Source: Anodontia alba | Taxonomy: Eukaryota > Mollusca > Bivalvia > Lucinida > Lucinidae | Assembly (NCBI GenBank): GCA_964016985.1 | Contig: OZ024828.1 | Location: forward strand, 76,715,869-76,779,868 | Reading direction: 5' to 3' | Length of the DNA stretch: 64,000 bases | In this document: positions 9,601 through 18,000 of the stretch, piece after piece | Layout: each line of letters begins with the position of its first letter | Numbering within the stretch: position 1 is the first letter of the stretch | Program-made: the position numbers and the translations under genes | Notes under the pieces: model-generated | Database searches by the model: none | What the model was told of the DNA's origin: nothing | What the model saw: only the letters and a program-made list of their open reading frames with translations

Positions 9601-11649
9601 TTGGTATGTTGAAGTCTTTAAGGGAGGCTTTGAGGGTGTCCTTGTATCGCTTCTTCTGACCACCATGGGAGCATTTTCCTACTTGAAGTTCTCCATAGAG
9701 GATTTTCTTTGGCAAACGTTCATCAGGCATTCTGGTAACATGGCCTGTCCATCTTAACTGTGCCAATTTCAGAAGAGTATGTATACTCTGCATCCCTGCC
9801 CTTTTCAGGACTTCTGTGTCTGGAATCCTGTCTTGCCACTTGATCTTTAGAAGTTTTCTAAGACAGCTTGTATGGAAATGGTTCAGTCTTTTGGCATGCT
9901 GTTGGTAAACTGTCCAAGTTTCACATGCGTATAATAGTGTTGGCAGCACTACCGATCTATATACTTTCAGCTTTGTGTCGAGTCTGATTCCACTTTGGTC
10001 CCAAATACTTCCACGTAGCCGGCTAAATGCTGCACTAGCTTTGGCAATTCTAGCATTGACTTTATCATCAATGTGCACAACTCTAGACAATGTGCTTCCA
10101 AGGTAGGTGAACTTATCTACCACTTGCAGTCGTTGACCTTTCACTGTGATGGTAGGCTCCTAGTAATGATGTCCAGGTGCTGGCTGATATACTACCTCAG
10201 TCTTTTTGATGTTGATTGAGAGATCATAGCTGTCACATGAATCAGATACTTGATCCACACCTTTTTGCATTTTCTCTTCTGTTGGAGCACCCTTTGCCAT
10301 GTCATCAGCAAAAGGGAACTCGTCTAGCAGTAAGCACCTCTGTCTGCACCTTAGATTTAGCTTGCAACCTTCTTAGGTTGAAAAGTTTCCCATCAAAGCG
10401 ATAACTAATAGGTATACCATTGTCATCATCCTGGAAAGCATCTGTAAGCATGGCAGAAAACATAATGCTGAACAGTGTTGAAGCTAGTACACCTCTGAAT
10501 ACTTATGGTAAACTGGTAAACAAGGTATTTAAATCTGGCATGTTTATGGTTAAACACCTGCTTAATATCAACAGCTATTGTCTATCTTATATCTTGTGAT
10601 GTCTTACCTTCTTTTACTTAAAAATAGAAAAGACAAGCATACAACAGTAGTGATATTTGATGGCTAACACTAACAATGAGTTCAAAGCAGAGATGTTTAA
10701 ATGAAGACCAAATGGCTCAACTTTGGCAAGTTCTGTCATATTGTTAGATATGCATTTAATTTTTATTTATTTGTTTGTACTGAAATTATGGCCTGCACAG
10801 AAGCTTAAGTGTGCAGGATTGATCTAAAGCACTGTTTATCTTTAGAAGCCTCAACACACTTTATTTAACCTTTACCACTCTTTGGGCTAATTCAGCTGAT
10901 GACAAATTGATGGCATTTTTATTTTTTCTCAGAAAACAAGCTTTGACATTTCATGCAAATTAGAGATATTGCATGAAATATCAAAACCTGTTTAATGGGA
11001 AAAACAAGAATAAAATATTTGATTTCAATATGTCCTCTGACTAAATTTTTACCCAGTATGCTAACCCAGCAGGCAAACAACATCAAAATAATGTCGTATC
11101 AACTTTGATGCGACATGATCACATCGCATTGACGTTGATACGACGTCATTTTAACGTTGTGTGCCCACTGGGAAGTGTTAAACATGAAACCCTGCATAGT
11201 TCGGTGGAACATTTTATTGTGAGCAGCAATTAATGCACGGCAAGACAGTGATCACCAGGGTGATATGTAGTAACGAAATCTGAAAATAAATTGCGAAATC
11301 AAATGAGCGCTGCAATGTCGGAAAACATATACCAATTTGGATAAGCCTGCGCTAGGCACATTGGATATCCAAGAATGTAAATTTGGTTACTTCATGCAGA
11401 TAACAGACTGATCCGAGTGCTGCAGTACAGGAATGTACATGCTGATTTGATTCTTCGTCGGGCACACATGACAAAGGTACTTTTTCTCTCGCTGCAGCGG
11501 ACCATATGATCTGAGCTATCTTTGAGAAAAAGAAACTAGCATTATCTTACCCTCGGATCACCCTTCGCTTTGTATGAATTTTTTGAAAAGATGTCAAGAA
11601 GATCATGGATTTCTTCAGCTTTGACAGCGTCTTCAGAAGTTTTGCTCAT
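554..11649 (-). CDS. MTMR14: MTMR14 (phosphoinositide 3-phosphatase, Jumpy), 5' part
   Basis: Minus-strand gene read as four coding exons: 11649-11551, 5871-5815, 2190-2090 and 662-554 (99+57+101+109 nt, 122 codons, all phases joining). The peptide follows the N-terminal region of myotubularin-related protein 14: a helical start with EIHDLLDIFS, then EKCICLFWKDY, NGELCGSYPSKLVVLEYE and FARCRSRFVVPVILYEGK. All splice sites are GT/AG. The family dephosphorylates PI3P and PI(3,5)P2 and acts on autophagy and muscle calcium handling. The catalytic Cx5R motif lies further downstream in the protein, off the left edge, so activity cannot be judged. The start is the first ATG and abuts the divergent TRMU promoter. 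Introns are long and filled with MITEs and one LINE relic. Confidence 0.88.
844..1097. mobile_element. MITE family A, double-tipped copy
   Basis: Family A is a TA-flanked palindrome of about 185 bp. Its ends read TAGCTCCAGATAAG and CTTATCTGGAGCTA, and its stem contains ACATATGTTGTGGGTACTC. This copy carries two consecutive hairpin tips (about 905-960 and 966-1040) between one pair of arms, instead of one. A degenerate further arm runs from about 1100 to 1200. It lies in an MTMR14 intron. Confidence 0.7.
1340..1515. mobile_element. MITE family A, degenerate copy
   Basis: Left end ataggtccagat, centre gtgggtatcac, and right arm gagtacccacaaag followed by a gtggaaaaataat arm remnant. Heavily diverged, so the boundaries are approximate. 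Confidence 0.45.
1516..2089. other. Intronic, poly(A) tract and MITE scraps
   Basis: Contains an A-run at about 1809-1827 and weak family A tip fragments near 1845-1925. No gene signal is seen. Confidence 0.35.
2090..2190 (-). CDS. MTMR14: MTMR14 coding exon 3
   Basis: Acceptor atattttcag, donor GTAAGA. It encodes VVNNLNGELCGSYPSK then LVVLEYEKTSG and a Ser/Lys-rich tail ending in phase 2. The NGELCG-YPS signature is what identified the family. Confidence 0.9.
2318..2566. mobile_element. MITE family D5
   Basis: The D families share the stem core AAACAGTGCAGACCCAGAT but have different arms. D5 arms begin aacccattgtagttg and end caatgggttaa, and include tttaggtatgtc-like sequence. Here the central core is at 2365-2435. 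Confidence 0.6.
2731..2874. mobile_element. MITE family A, diverged copy
   Basis: Arms ttctctatgaaaac and gcatggagaattaag surround a shortened tip containing gagtacccaca. The right end is gtcttaactgaagctatg. Confidence 0.55.
2875..3542. other. Intronic sequence, no clear feature
   Basis: AT-rich MTMR14 intron with short palindromic words (for example at 3180-3215) but no complete element that I can define. Confidence 0.35.
3543..3752. mobile_element. MITE family D2
   Basis: Ends aacccttgtcatgctgaa and attcagtatgacaagggtt. The stem is agatccagatcagttggc, folding on gccaactgatctggatct at about 3590-3640. D2 is the AACCCTTGTC-ended D family. Confidence 0.75.
4118..4335. mobile_element. MITE family E
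   Basis: Family E palindromes fold on GACATTTCATGCAAATTGTC-like stems next to a TTTTCTGGGAAAA arm. Here the stem arms are 4185-4230 and 4235-4280, nearly perfect. The outer arms (gctcagcatgctgggta on the left) are weaker on the right. Confidence 0.65.
4501..4792. mobile_element. MITE family F with G-rich centre
   Basis: Inverted arms ttaaggggacttgatacac and gtgtatccattccccttaa enclose acaccaagtcccttctgaa and its reverse complement. The centre holds a run of G-rich sequence (4642-4668) and a T-run. The 81-codon frame on the minus strand comes from this low-complexity centre. Confidence 0.65.
4796..4986. mobile_element. MITE family E
   Basis: Ends taacccttaaaaagctc and gcactttaagggta. The hairpin is catgtgaatcatctgctga with the complementary arm at 4890-4905. 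Confidence 0.65.
5163..5371. mobile_element. MITE family D2
   Basis: Ends aaccttgtcctgctgaa and agcaggacaagagttaa. The core is at 5270-5330 with atccagatcagctggc. An 80-codon open frame over it is palindrome sequence, not a gene. Confidence 0.72.
5640..5815. mobile_element. MITE family D fragment
   Basis: A core tcagcaatgcctgatctggg hairpin with gtctacactgttt on the right arm. Outer arms are degenerate. It ends just before MTMR14 exon 2, so the right boundary is approximate. Confidence 0.45.
5815..5871 (-). CDS. MTMR14: MTMR14 coding exon 2 (57 nt)
   Basis: A 19-codon exon, phase 0 at both ends, with acceptor ttttttcag and donor GTAAGT. It reads GDPITEKCICLFWKDYQFS, matching the EKRCLELF-type helix of the family. 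Confidence 0.85.
6298..6498. mobile_element. MITE family A
   Basis: Left end gcacaggtccagataaa, tip atatgttgtgggtactt, right end gtgccttatgttgagctc. It lies in MTMR14 intron 1. The interval 5872-6297 before it shows only a C-rich tract at about 5970-6017. Confidence 0.65.
6587..6730. mobile_element. MITE family A with T/G homopolymer tip
   Basis: The left stem is replaced by a T-run (6603-6620) joined directly to a G-run (6621-6639). The right half keeps gagtacccacaa and cttttgtggagaaa. The homopolymers may be misassembled or slippage-prone. Confidence 0.5.
6770..7260. mobile_element. MITE A interrupted by MITE B
   Basis: Outer family A arms (about 6785-6822 with tttctctatgaaaaa; 7101-7260 with cattagaagtgcc and gaagaaataagaaata) flank a complete family B element. 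The nesting shows that A was already in place when B arrived. Confidence 0.6.
6823..7100. mobile_element. MITE family B
   Basis: Family B is about 275 bp with ends CATTACGAAAACACGCCTAT. It has an AAACCCCACTTTTA block in one arm and a perfect tip on GTACTCGTTAGAACCGCCTC. Here the tip is at 6930-6990 and is an exact palindrome. Confidence 0.8.
7565..7830. mobile_element. MITE family E, expanded
   Basis: Ends cctttaaagtgcttaag and gaactttaagggataaa. Several stem words (ttcacatgaaatgcc, ttgcatgaaatgcc) are repeated, suggesting internal duplication of the stem. Confidence 0.6.
8129..8398. mobile_element. MITE family B
   Basis: Ends catcacgaaaacacgccta and taggcgtgttttcgtaatg. The block cttaaaccccactttta is in the left arm and the tip is at 8235-8290. 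Opposite orientation to the copy at 6823. Confidence 0.8.
8399..8629. other. Intronic sequence, nothing recognised
   Basis: MTMR14 intron 1. A 68-codon minus-strand frame here has no recognisable features. Confidence 0.35.
8630..8965. mobile_element. MITE family A carrying a CpG-rich palindrome
   Basis: The left arm tttctgatttctccacaaaa and the right arm (ctcattagaagccctcag, then gaagaaataatc, tatctagagctc) belong to family A. They are separated by an unrelated palindrome at 8680-8775 and about 90 bp more. Confidence 0.55.
8680..8775. repeat. 96-bp near-perfect CpG-rich palindrome
   Basis: agttataccatggtt at the left is the reverse complement of the right end. The centre (about 8727) holds atgcacgagcatgagcgagt. 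It is far richer in CpG than its surroundings and would form a long hairpin. Probably a separate small foldback element inside MITE A. Confidence 0.75.
9190..9310. mobile_element. MITE family D fragment
   Basis: gagtggcaaacaattt and actttgtttgctctgg flank a diverged agtccctgatcac core. It adjoins the end of the LINE relic. Confidence 0.4.
9362..10495 (-). pseudogene. Non-LTR retrotransposon RT, C-terminal part, 5'-truncated
   Basis: One minus-strand frame runs through the whole interval with a single internal stop (TAG at about 10161). Upstream of the stop are GVLASTLFSIMFSAML and the catalytic loop FADDM (the Y/F-x-DD box of reverse transcriptase). Downstream come KFTYLGSTLS, thumb-region YACETWTVY and HFHTSCLRKLLKIKWQDR. 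A C-terminal C2H2-like finger CSICNRQF ends in H-x3-H at about 9370. The N-terminal endonuclease and RT fingers are absent, so it is a 5'-truncated LINE. It lies in MTMR14 intron 1 on the coding strand of that gene. The clade is not assigned; the N-terminal part would be needed. Confidence 0.82.
10496..10863. other. Intronic sequence, nothing recognised
   Basis: AT-rich MTMR14 intron 1 sequence 5' of the LINE relic, without repeat arms or coding signal. Confidence 0.35.
10864..11067. mobile_element. MITE family E
   Basis: Ends taacctttaccactcttt and ttacccagtatgctaac. The stem gacatttcatgcaaatt pairs with ttgcatgaaatatc at about 10945-10990. Confidence 0.6.
11092..11170. mobile_element. Small hairpin element, ACGTTGA type
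   Basis: cagcaggcaaacaacat and gttgtgtgcccactggg form imperfect ends. The inside is a run of tgatgcgacat and gttgatacgacgtc inverted words. It resembles the element at 53337-53452 in design. Confidence 0.5.
11551..11649 (-). CDS. MTMR14: MTMR14 coding exon 1
   Basis: Starts with the ATG at 11649-11647, preceded by an in-frame-neutral AT-rich leader, and reads 33 codons to the donor GTAAGA. The peptide starts MSKTSEDAVKAEEIHDLLD and continues IFSKNSYKAKGDPR. Phase 0 exit fits exon 2. Confidence 0.85.
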
Positions 11650-11947
11650 TGTCAAATCATTCAATTCACTAGAAATTGAAGAAAAATTGTTTTAATTTGA
11701 TAAATCTGCAACGCCTCATCGTCATACGCTTCATCAACAGTTCCGTAAATAAAGAAAACCAAACAGGCTTCGTTAGAACTGTACTGATTAGTCAATATCT
11801 TATTAGACGTAAAAATTCAACAAATCAAAATACCCGTCTCTAAAGGCCCGGTGTTGTTGACAAAATATACAACACGTGGCTAGCTGTCAAGGGAAGGTGA
11901 TATCTAATTAACTCATGAATGCGAACAATTAAAGATAGAATCAAATA
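11650..11947. promoter_or_regulatory. Divergent MTMR14/TRMU intergenic region
   Basis: Only 298 bp separate the two opposed start codons, and unlike the surroundings the interval holds no transposon. It contains a perfect E-box CACGTG at 11873-11878 and a local GC rise at 11840-11860 (aaaggcccggtg). No TATA box is obvious. This fits a bidirectional housekeeping promoter plus both 5' UTRs. Transcription start sites cannot be seen from sequence alone. Confidence 0.7.
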
Positions 11948-12047
11948 ATGAGATACACATTAAGACTTCAGTCAATTAAAACAGTTGTGTGTGGAATATC
12001 TGGAGGAGTGGACAGCGCCGTTTCTGCTCTTTTATTGAAGCGCAAAG
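11948..12047 (+). CDS. TRMU: TRMU exon 1
   Basis: From the ATG to donor GTCTGA, phase 1. It encodes the basic start [11 protein letters not shown] and the nucleotide-binding [18 protein letters not shown]. The start is chosen because it is the first ATG in frame and the PP-loop normally sits within about 20 residues of the N-terminus. Confidence 0.9.
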
Positions 12048-15000
12048 GTCTGAATTGGGTTGAAATATTACGTCTTAAAATTTATCCGGTGTTATTTTAC
12101 CATTAGCGGCGTTTCTTTGAATGGCAATAAATGTCTGCAACATGGAGATCAGTCTAGGCAGGACCATAGTACTGATCTTATGGGTTTCAGCCCCTAGCCA
12201 TTTCGCTCCTATGAAGTTTGTCACTTTCTTGAGATTTACTGTAGCTCCATCAGTTTAATAGTTAGGATATTTAATGGGCTGCCCAAACATGGAGGCAAAA
12301 ATTTTCCACCTCTACATATCATGATAGGTAACTGGTCAACTCATACCTTAGTCAACTCGTACCTTAGTTAACTCGTACCTATTTTTGGTCAACTCATACC
12401 CGTTTTCTGGTCAACTCGTACCTAGTTTGGTCAACTCGTACCTTTTAAAAAAAGAGATAGTGGACGGACAGAGGAGTGGATAGATAGATAGATAGATATG
12501 GATAGATGGATGTATGGACGGATGGGCAGGCAGACAGACAGATAGATAGAGAGATGGTTGGTTGGTTGGATACATACATACATACAATTGTTTTGATTAA
12601 CGATATGGGTTCTTTAATCCTTAGATAGATAGATGGATGGATGGATGGATGGATGGATACATACACAGATTCAATTTTTTTGTAATCAATATTATGATGC
12701 ATCCTTAATTTACACATTAGTTAAACATGTACTGATTAATGGAGGTGTGAAAAACGATTAACACTTTTGCATGCTGGGTAACAAATTCAGCAGATGTCAT
12801 TTTGAAATATTTTTTCTTACTCTTTCCAAGAAAATAGGATCTGATACTTAATGCAGATTGTCTCCTAATATATAATGTGGGGTAAATTATTCTGTCTATA
12901 AACGGGTTACAGTTTTGCAAGTCTCAGCTGCTCAAAGGAAGTCTTTTTTAACACTTTTGCATGCTTGGTAACAAATTCAGCAGATGTCATTTTGAAATAT
13001 TTTTTCTTACTCTTTCCAAGGAAATAGGATCTGATACTTAATGCAGATTGTCTCCTAATATATAATGTGGGGTAAATTATTCAGTCTATAAATGGGAAAC
13101 AGTTTTGTAAGTCTCAACTGCTCAAGGGAAGTCTTTTTTAACACTTTTGCATGCTTGGTAACAAATTCAGCAGATGTCATTTTGAAATAATTTTTCTTAC
13201 TCTTTCCAAGAAAATAGGATCTGATACTTAATGCAGATTGTCTCCTAATATATAATGTGGGGTAAATTATTCCTAAGGAGACAATTTGCATTAAGTGTCA
13301 GATCTTATTTTCTAAGAAAATGTAGAAGATTCACTTCAGTTGTCTGCTGAACCTGCCCATAGCGTGGTAAGTGTTTAAGTCAAGGTATTCAATGCCTGTA
13401 AGCAAACAATGAATACATCTCTAAATGTATTTATTTTTCAATCATGAGTTTTAATATTTTTTTATTTCTCCATGAAATATATGTTGTAGAAACACCATTA
13501 GAAGTGTATCAGTGAGGCCTTCAAATGAGTATCCACAGCATATGTTTTTGTGGAGAAATAAGGAAAATATTTATCTGGATATTCCTCTTTTCTGGAGCTA
13601 TGCAGAATGCGTTATGTGCAGGCAGATCTGGGCAAACACTGCTAACTTACTCCAAGCTCATAACTTCGTTCAATTACAGCTGACTCTGGTTATTTTGAAA
13701 TTCAAGGGACTGTCTGAAGTACGAGATATCGGTACCTCAACATATCAGATTTGCAGAACCATTAAACCGCCAATCACAATAGCAGCAGAAATAATTTTTA
13801 TTTTCTTTTTCTTAGAATAAGGTCTTGACATTTCATGTGTATCATCAGCCTAGCAGATGCTTCACATGCTAATGTCAAGACTTATTTTCTCTGAAAAATA
13901 AATAATAATAAATAAAAAAATTCAAAATGTTGTCTGCTGTAAATTTTGCTTGGCGCTTTGAGGGTTTATGAATAAATAAATAAAACAATCACATTCCACA
14001 AATTAATATGTAATTTGACTTATGAAATTAGATACTAAGGTACGACAACCCAAAATATGCATGATTTGAAAAAGGGTACGAGTTGATTAAGGTACGAGTT
14101 GACTGAGGTACGAGTTGACTAAAGTATGACTTGACTAAGGTACGAGTTGACCGAAAACCTCATGATAAAATATCAACAAAAATCACAGATGTAATGCATG
14201 TCTTACAAATTTAACTGATAACTTAAATGTCAAGGCATATCAAGTGGTTGTTGATAGATAAAAATGCGTTTTATTAGTATGAAACTACTAACCTTCTAAC
14301 ATGCAAATACGGGATAAAGAAAAGTTCGCTTTTTATTTCTGTGAATACATAAAATACTAAAGGCAGTTTGTTTTACAATGATCCTTCTTGAGCAGCCAGA
14401 AATTAAAATAGCAAGCAGCTTTCAAATAAAATAACACTGTTTATATCCCCAGTTACCCTAACTGATACACAAAACAAAAGTCTTGTCCATTCATGTATAT
14501 AATGGACTGGATACCAGTTTGTCTTCTATCTGCACATGCAAGGGGGATTATATTTGTTTGTGTTGAGGTTTTACGGCCCAGTCAACCCAATGGGGTCATG
14601 TCGAGTGCGGTCAGTTTACCTAACCACACGTTTACTGGGCAGGCTTAGTCCTCTAAGCGGTTAACCAGTATTGTGCACATTCTTTCGCCAGAAACTGACA
14701 ACTGCCCTTCTTGAATCAACGGAAGGGAGAGAATGACCGTAGAAAATATTTCATGATCAATCTCCGCGAAAGAATGTTGCCGACCTCGGCGGGGGTTGAA
14801 CCCGCGACCTCCTGGTCTCCAGTCGGACGGCGCATCCAACTGAGCCACCGAGGCCGGCAAGGGGGATTATATACATGTATATGTACATATATATGTACGG
14901 AAAAAGAAAAGGGAAATGTTTTGTCATGAATGTATGCAAGTAAGGAGGTAAGTTTTTTCATACTTATAAAATGCGCTTTTATCTGTTAGTAACCACTTGA

Positions 15001-18000
15001 TATGTCTTGACATTTAAATTATCAGTTAAATTTATGAGACAATTATTATTAGAGGTGGAAAATTTTGCCGCCATGTTTGGGCAGCCATCAGATTATTTTC
15101 TATATTTCAAAGTTCACTGATGGCCCTGTATTGCTCACCTGTGTATCATAGAGAACCTGACCTAGAAGTGATCAGGGAAAACATTCTGACCAAGATTCAT
15201 GATTACATAAACAACTAAGACAATGAAGCAAGCCTAATGGACCGTGAAATATAGGTCAAGGTCAAATATGGATGACTGCACTTAAGAGGTCATGCTAAGA
15301 AGTATATGTATATAAAATTATCTGAGAAGTATCACTGTCTATAGGACCAATAGTTAAGTTTTTTTGGTTTAGGTGAGTTTCTCAGTAACTACAATGTATC
15401 CTTGACCAGGTTCTCTATGATACACAGGTGAGCAGTGCCATCATGGCCCTCTTATTCATTATTGTTGTAATTTTATTATTGAATTTTTCATCTTTATTTA
15501 ATGCAAACCTAAAATGATCAAAATAGACAGCTTAGTATTTCTTTTATTATTGTTTTTTCAGCTAATTGCCCAAAAGAATGTGCATAAGTACTGATTAAAT
15601 GCTTAGAGAACTAATGTGGTTAGGTAACCTGACCTGTTGGTCGGTAAATACCAGTGGCGGGAATTCCCGCTGGTATTTGGGAAATACTCCAAATTTCAGT
15701 AAAAATGGGAAATAGTGGGAAGTATGATTTTTTTTTTTTGTGTGTGTTATTTCATTGAAAAGCACTATTAATATTTGTGTAATTCAATTGAAATAATGAA
15801 ACAATTAGTTATTTTGCAACATTTTTAGGGTGCAGAGACTTATTTAAAATCACTCGTATGCTATAGAAGATGAATACCATAATGATCTAAAGATTTGGGA
15901 CAGACAGGCCTGGGCAGACAGTGCAGACCCAGATCAGACAGCTCCTTCAGGAGGGTTTGCCATTGGAACTATGTGTTTTGCATGCTTTAGTGTAATGATA
16001 CAACCACATTGTTCAATTTTGTTTGAGAATTACAACAACTTTTTGGATGTCTGAATATTTAGGATGTTTACGCTAGTCCATGTTTCAGTGAAAGGTCTGT
16101 TTGCAAGTTTGTCAAGTAATTTGTGAATACTATTCCTACTGCTAAAAGGTACATGAGAATTTAATTGTTTGTTTAAGACAGGTATTAAAAGAACACAAGT
16201 AAGCCTATAGGTTTCATAAATAAGCTACAGGTACTCTCCAAAGAATTTTTAAAGTCAAGTCAAATAGCTGAAAGTTAAAAACTAATATTTCAGAATTACA
16301 GTTTTGAAAAGAAATTATATACATACTGTATGGAGGTAACAAACTATAGGTCTTTCAGGTAATTCAATATGATATTGAAATGATTTTGCTTTCATATAGC
16401 TAGGTAGGTGGGGTTATATTAAGCAGTCTCAATTGGTACCATCTCTGTAAATGTTTATTTCCCAGTATTTCCTGGGAATTCCCAGTATTTCCCAGGAAAT
16501 CCCAGTATTTCCCACCATCCTGGGAAATATGAGTATTTCCCGCTTTTTTGCCAACCTTGACTGACCGGCTCAACATGACTTGATAGTGTTGACTGGGCCA
16601 TTAAACTCCAAACCAAACCAACTTGCCTATTAAGATAAAAAGTACGAAAAATATGTTCCTAATTTAAATGTAAATTTCCAGTTAGACCAGTTGACTATGA
16701 AGATTTGATCTTTCCAATCAACAATCTAAAGTAGCAAAAAGCAAAAGTGACTGATGATTGATAATCACTCATGGGAACACCACGTCAGGACCCTGTCGCC
16801 TTCCTTAAAGAGTGCCCATATCTTTGCTAAGTACCAGTCTTTGGGAATTTCACAAGAATCAAGAGATTGCTGAAAAAAGATGCAGGCCAATTCTTTTAGG
16901 ACAATTCTTCAAGAAAGTATACATTGTGAATACTCATTAGAAATGCCTTAATGAAACACTTAGACTGAGTAACTTAACCCTTAAAATGCTTAAGAAAACC
17001 TGCATCTGAAAATGTTCTCTGTTTATGTCATCTGCTGCATCTTCTTGCAAACTTTTCAAACATACTTTTTGCATATAGGCAAACAGTGTGGTCCCAGATC
17101 AGAGTGCTCCTAGATGAGCAGTCTGATCTGGGTCCACTCTGTTTGCAACAGTGACTTTTAAAGTATTCAGCAGAAGACAAATCAGACAATAGTTGTTGTG
17201 TTTGGCGTCTTAAGGGTTAAGATATAGTTTCATAGAAAAACAAACAATTAACATTTATCCAGATAACAATCTAACCTTGAGCTCTGTTTGATGTTTTCTC
17301 TCAAGGAGTCTTCATTTGATTGTTCTTATAGGCTATGAAGTGATTGGTTTGTTCATGAAGAACTGGGACTCAGCCAATGAAAAAGGTCTCTGTATGGCAG
17401 ATCTAGATAGGGAAGACGCAAAATTTACATGTGAGCACATTGGAATACCACTACATGAGGTGAACTTTGTAAAAGAATATTGGAATGAGGTTTTCAGGTA
17501 AATGCATAGCTCCAGATAAGAATGGTTATCAGTTAAATATTTTTCTTACTTCTCTATGGAAACATATATTATGTGTACTCATTTTGGTGGGGACATGAGA
17601 AAAATATCAATAATTCATGGTTGAAGAAAGTGTCTTATCTGGAACCATGTATATATTTTGAGAATAGTCAACCAGGTTTGATTGATATGAAAAATCTTTT
17701 AGAAAAGAGCTGTATAATTAGGTAAAAAATACTTTTCGTATCAAACACTCTTCATTATATGGATGGTTATTATATGTTCCATTTATATATATATATATTT
17801 TTGCAAGTGCCAGGGAACTGCACACCCCTTGGATGGCAGACCACAGAAGGAAGTCCAGGTTGGACCTGACAAGTTTGAGGTGGTAGCTTCCTTTTGCTAC
17901 CTAGGAGACATGCTCTCAGCAGCAGGTGGCTGTGACCTTTCAACCACAACAGGTGTGAAAACCGCCTGGAAGAAGTTCAAGGATCTGCTACCAGTCCTCT

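Larger units (their letters stand above)
12277..15086. mobile_element. Composite 2.8-kb inverted-repeat element
   Basis: Outer ends ggctgcccaaacatgg and ccatgtttgggcagcc are inverted, followed by paired attttccacctcta blocks. A second inverted layer is built from the word GTCAACTCGTACC (12330-12440) and GGTACGAGTTGAC (14085-14155). A third pair is ataacttaaatgtcaag (14220) and cttgacatttaaattat (15005). Between them lie a (GATA)n tract, a triplicated MITE E arm, a MITE A, another MITE E and a young SINE. No coding capacity survives. It occupies TRMU intron 1. Confidence 0.65.

Noticed and set aside
9351..9659. Plus-strand 102-codon frame
   Set aside because: Antisense shadow of the minus-strand reverse transcriptase relic.
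12445..12717. 90-codon minus-strand frame rich in SIHPSIH/SIYLS
   Set aside because: Pure microsatellite translation of (GATA)n and (GGAT)n.
14780..14850. Possible tRNA gene
   Set aside because: A and B boxes are good, but the anticodon arm (around ctggagaccag) does not give a standard 5-bp stem and 7-nt loop. The sequence is the head of a SINE with a long tail and target duplication.
14645..14961. Several overlapping 60-80 codon frames on both strands (for example [19 protein letters not shown])
   Set aside because: They are translations of the tRNA-like SINE head and recur wherever that SINE is present (20103, 21836). No gene context.
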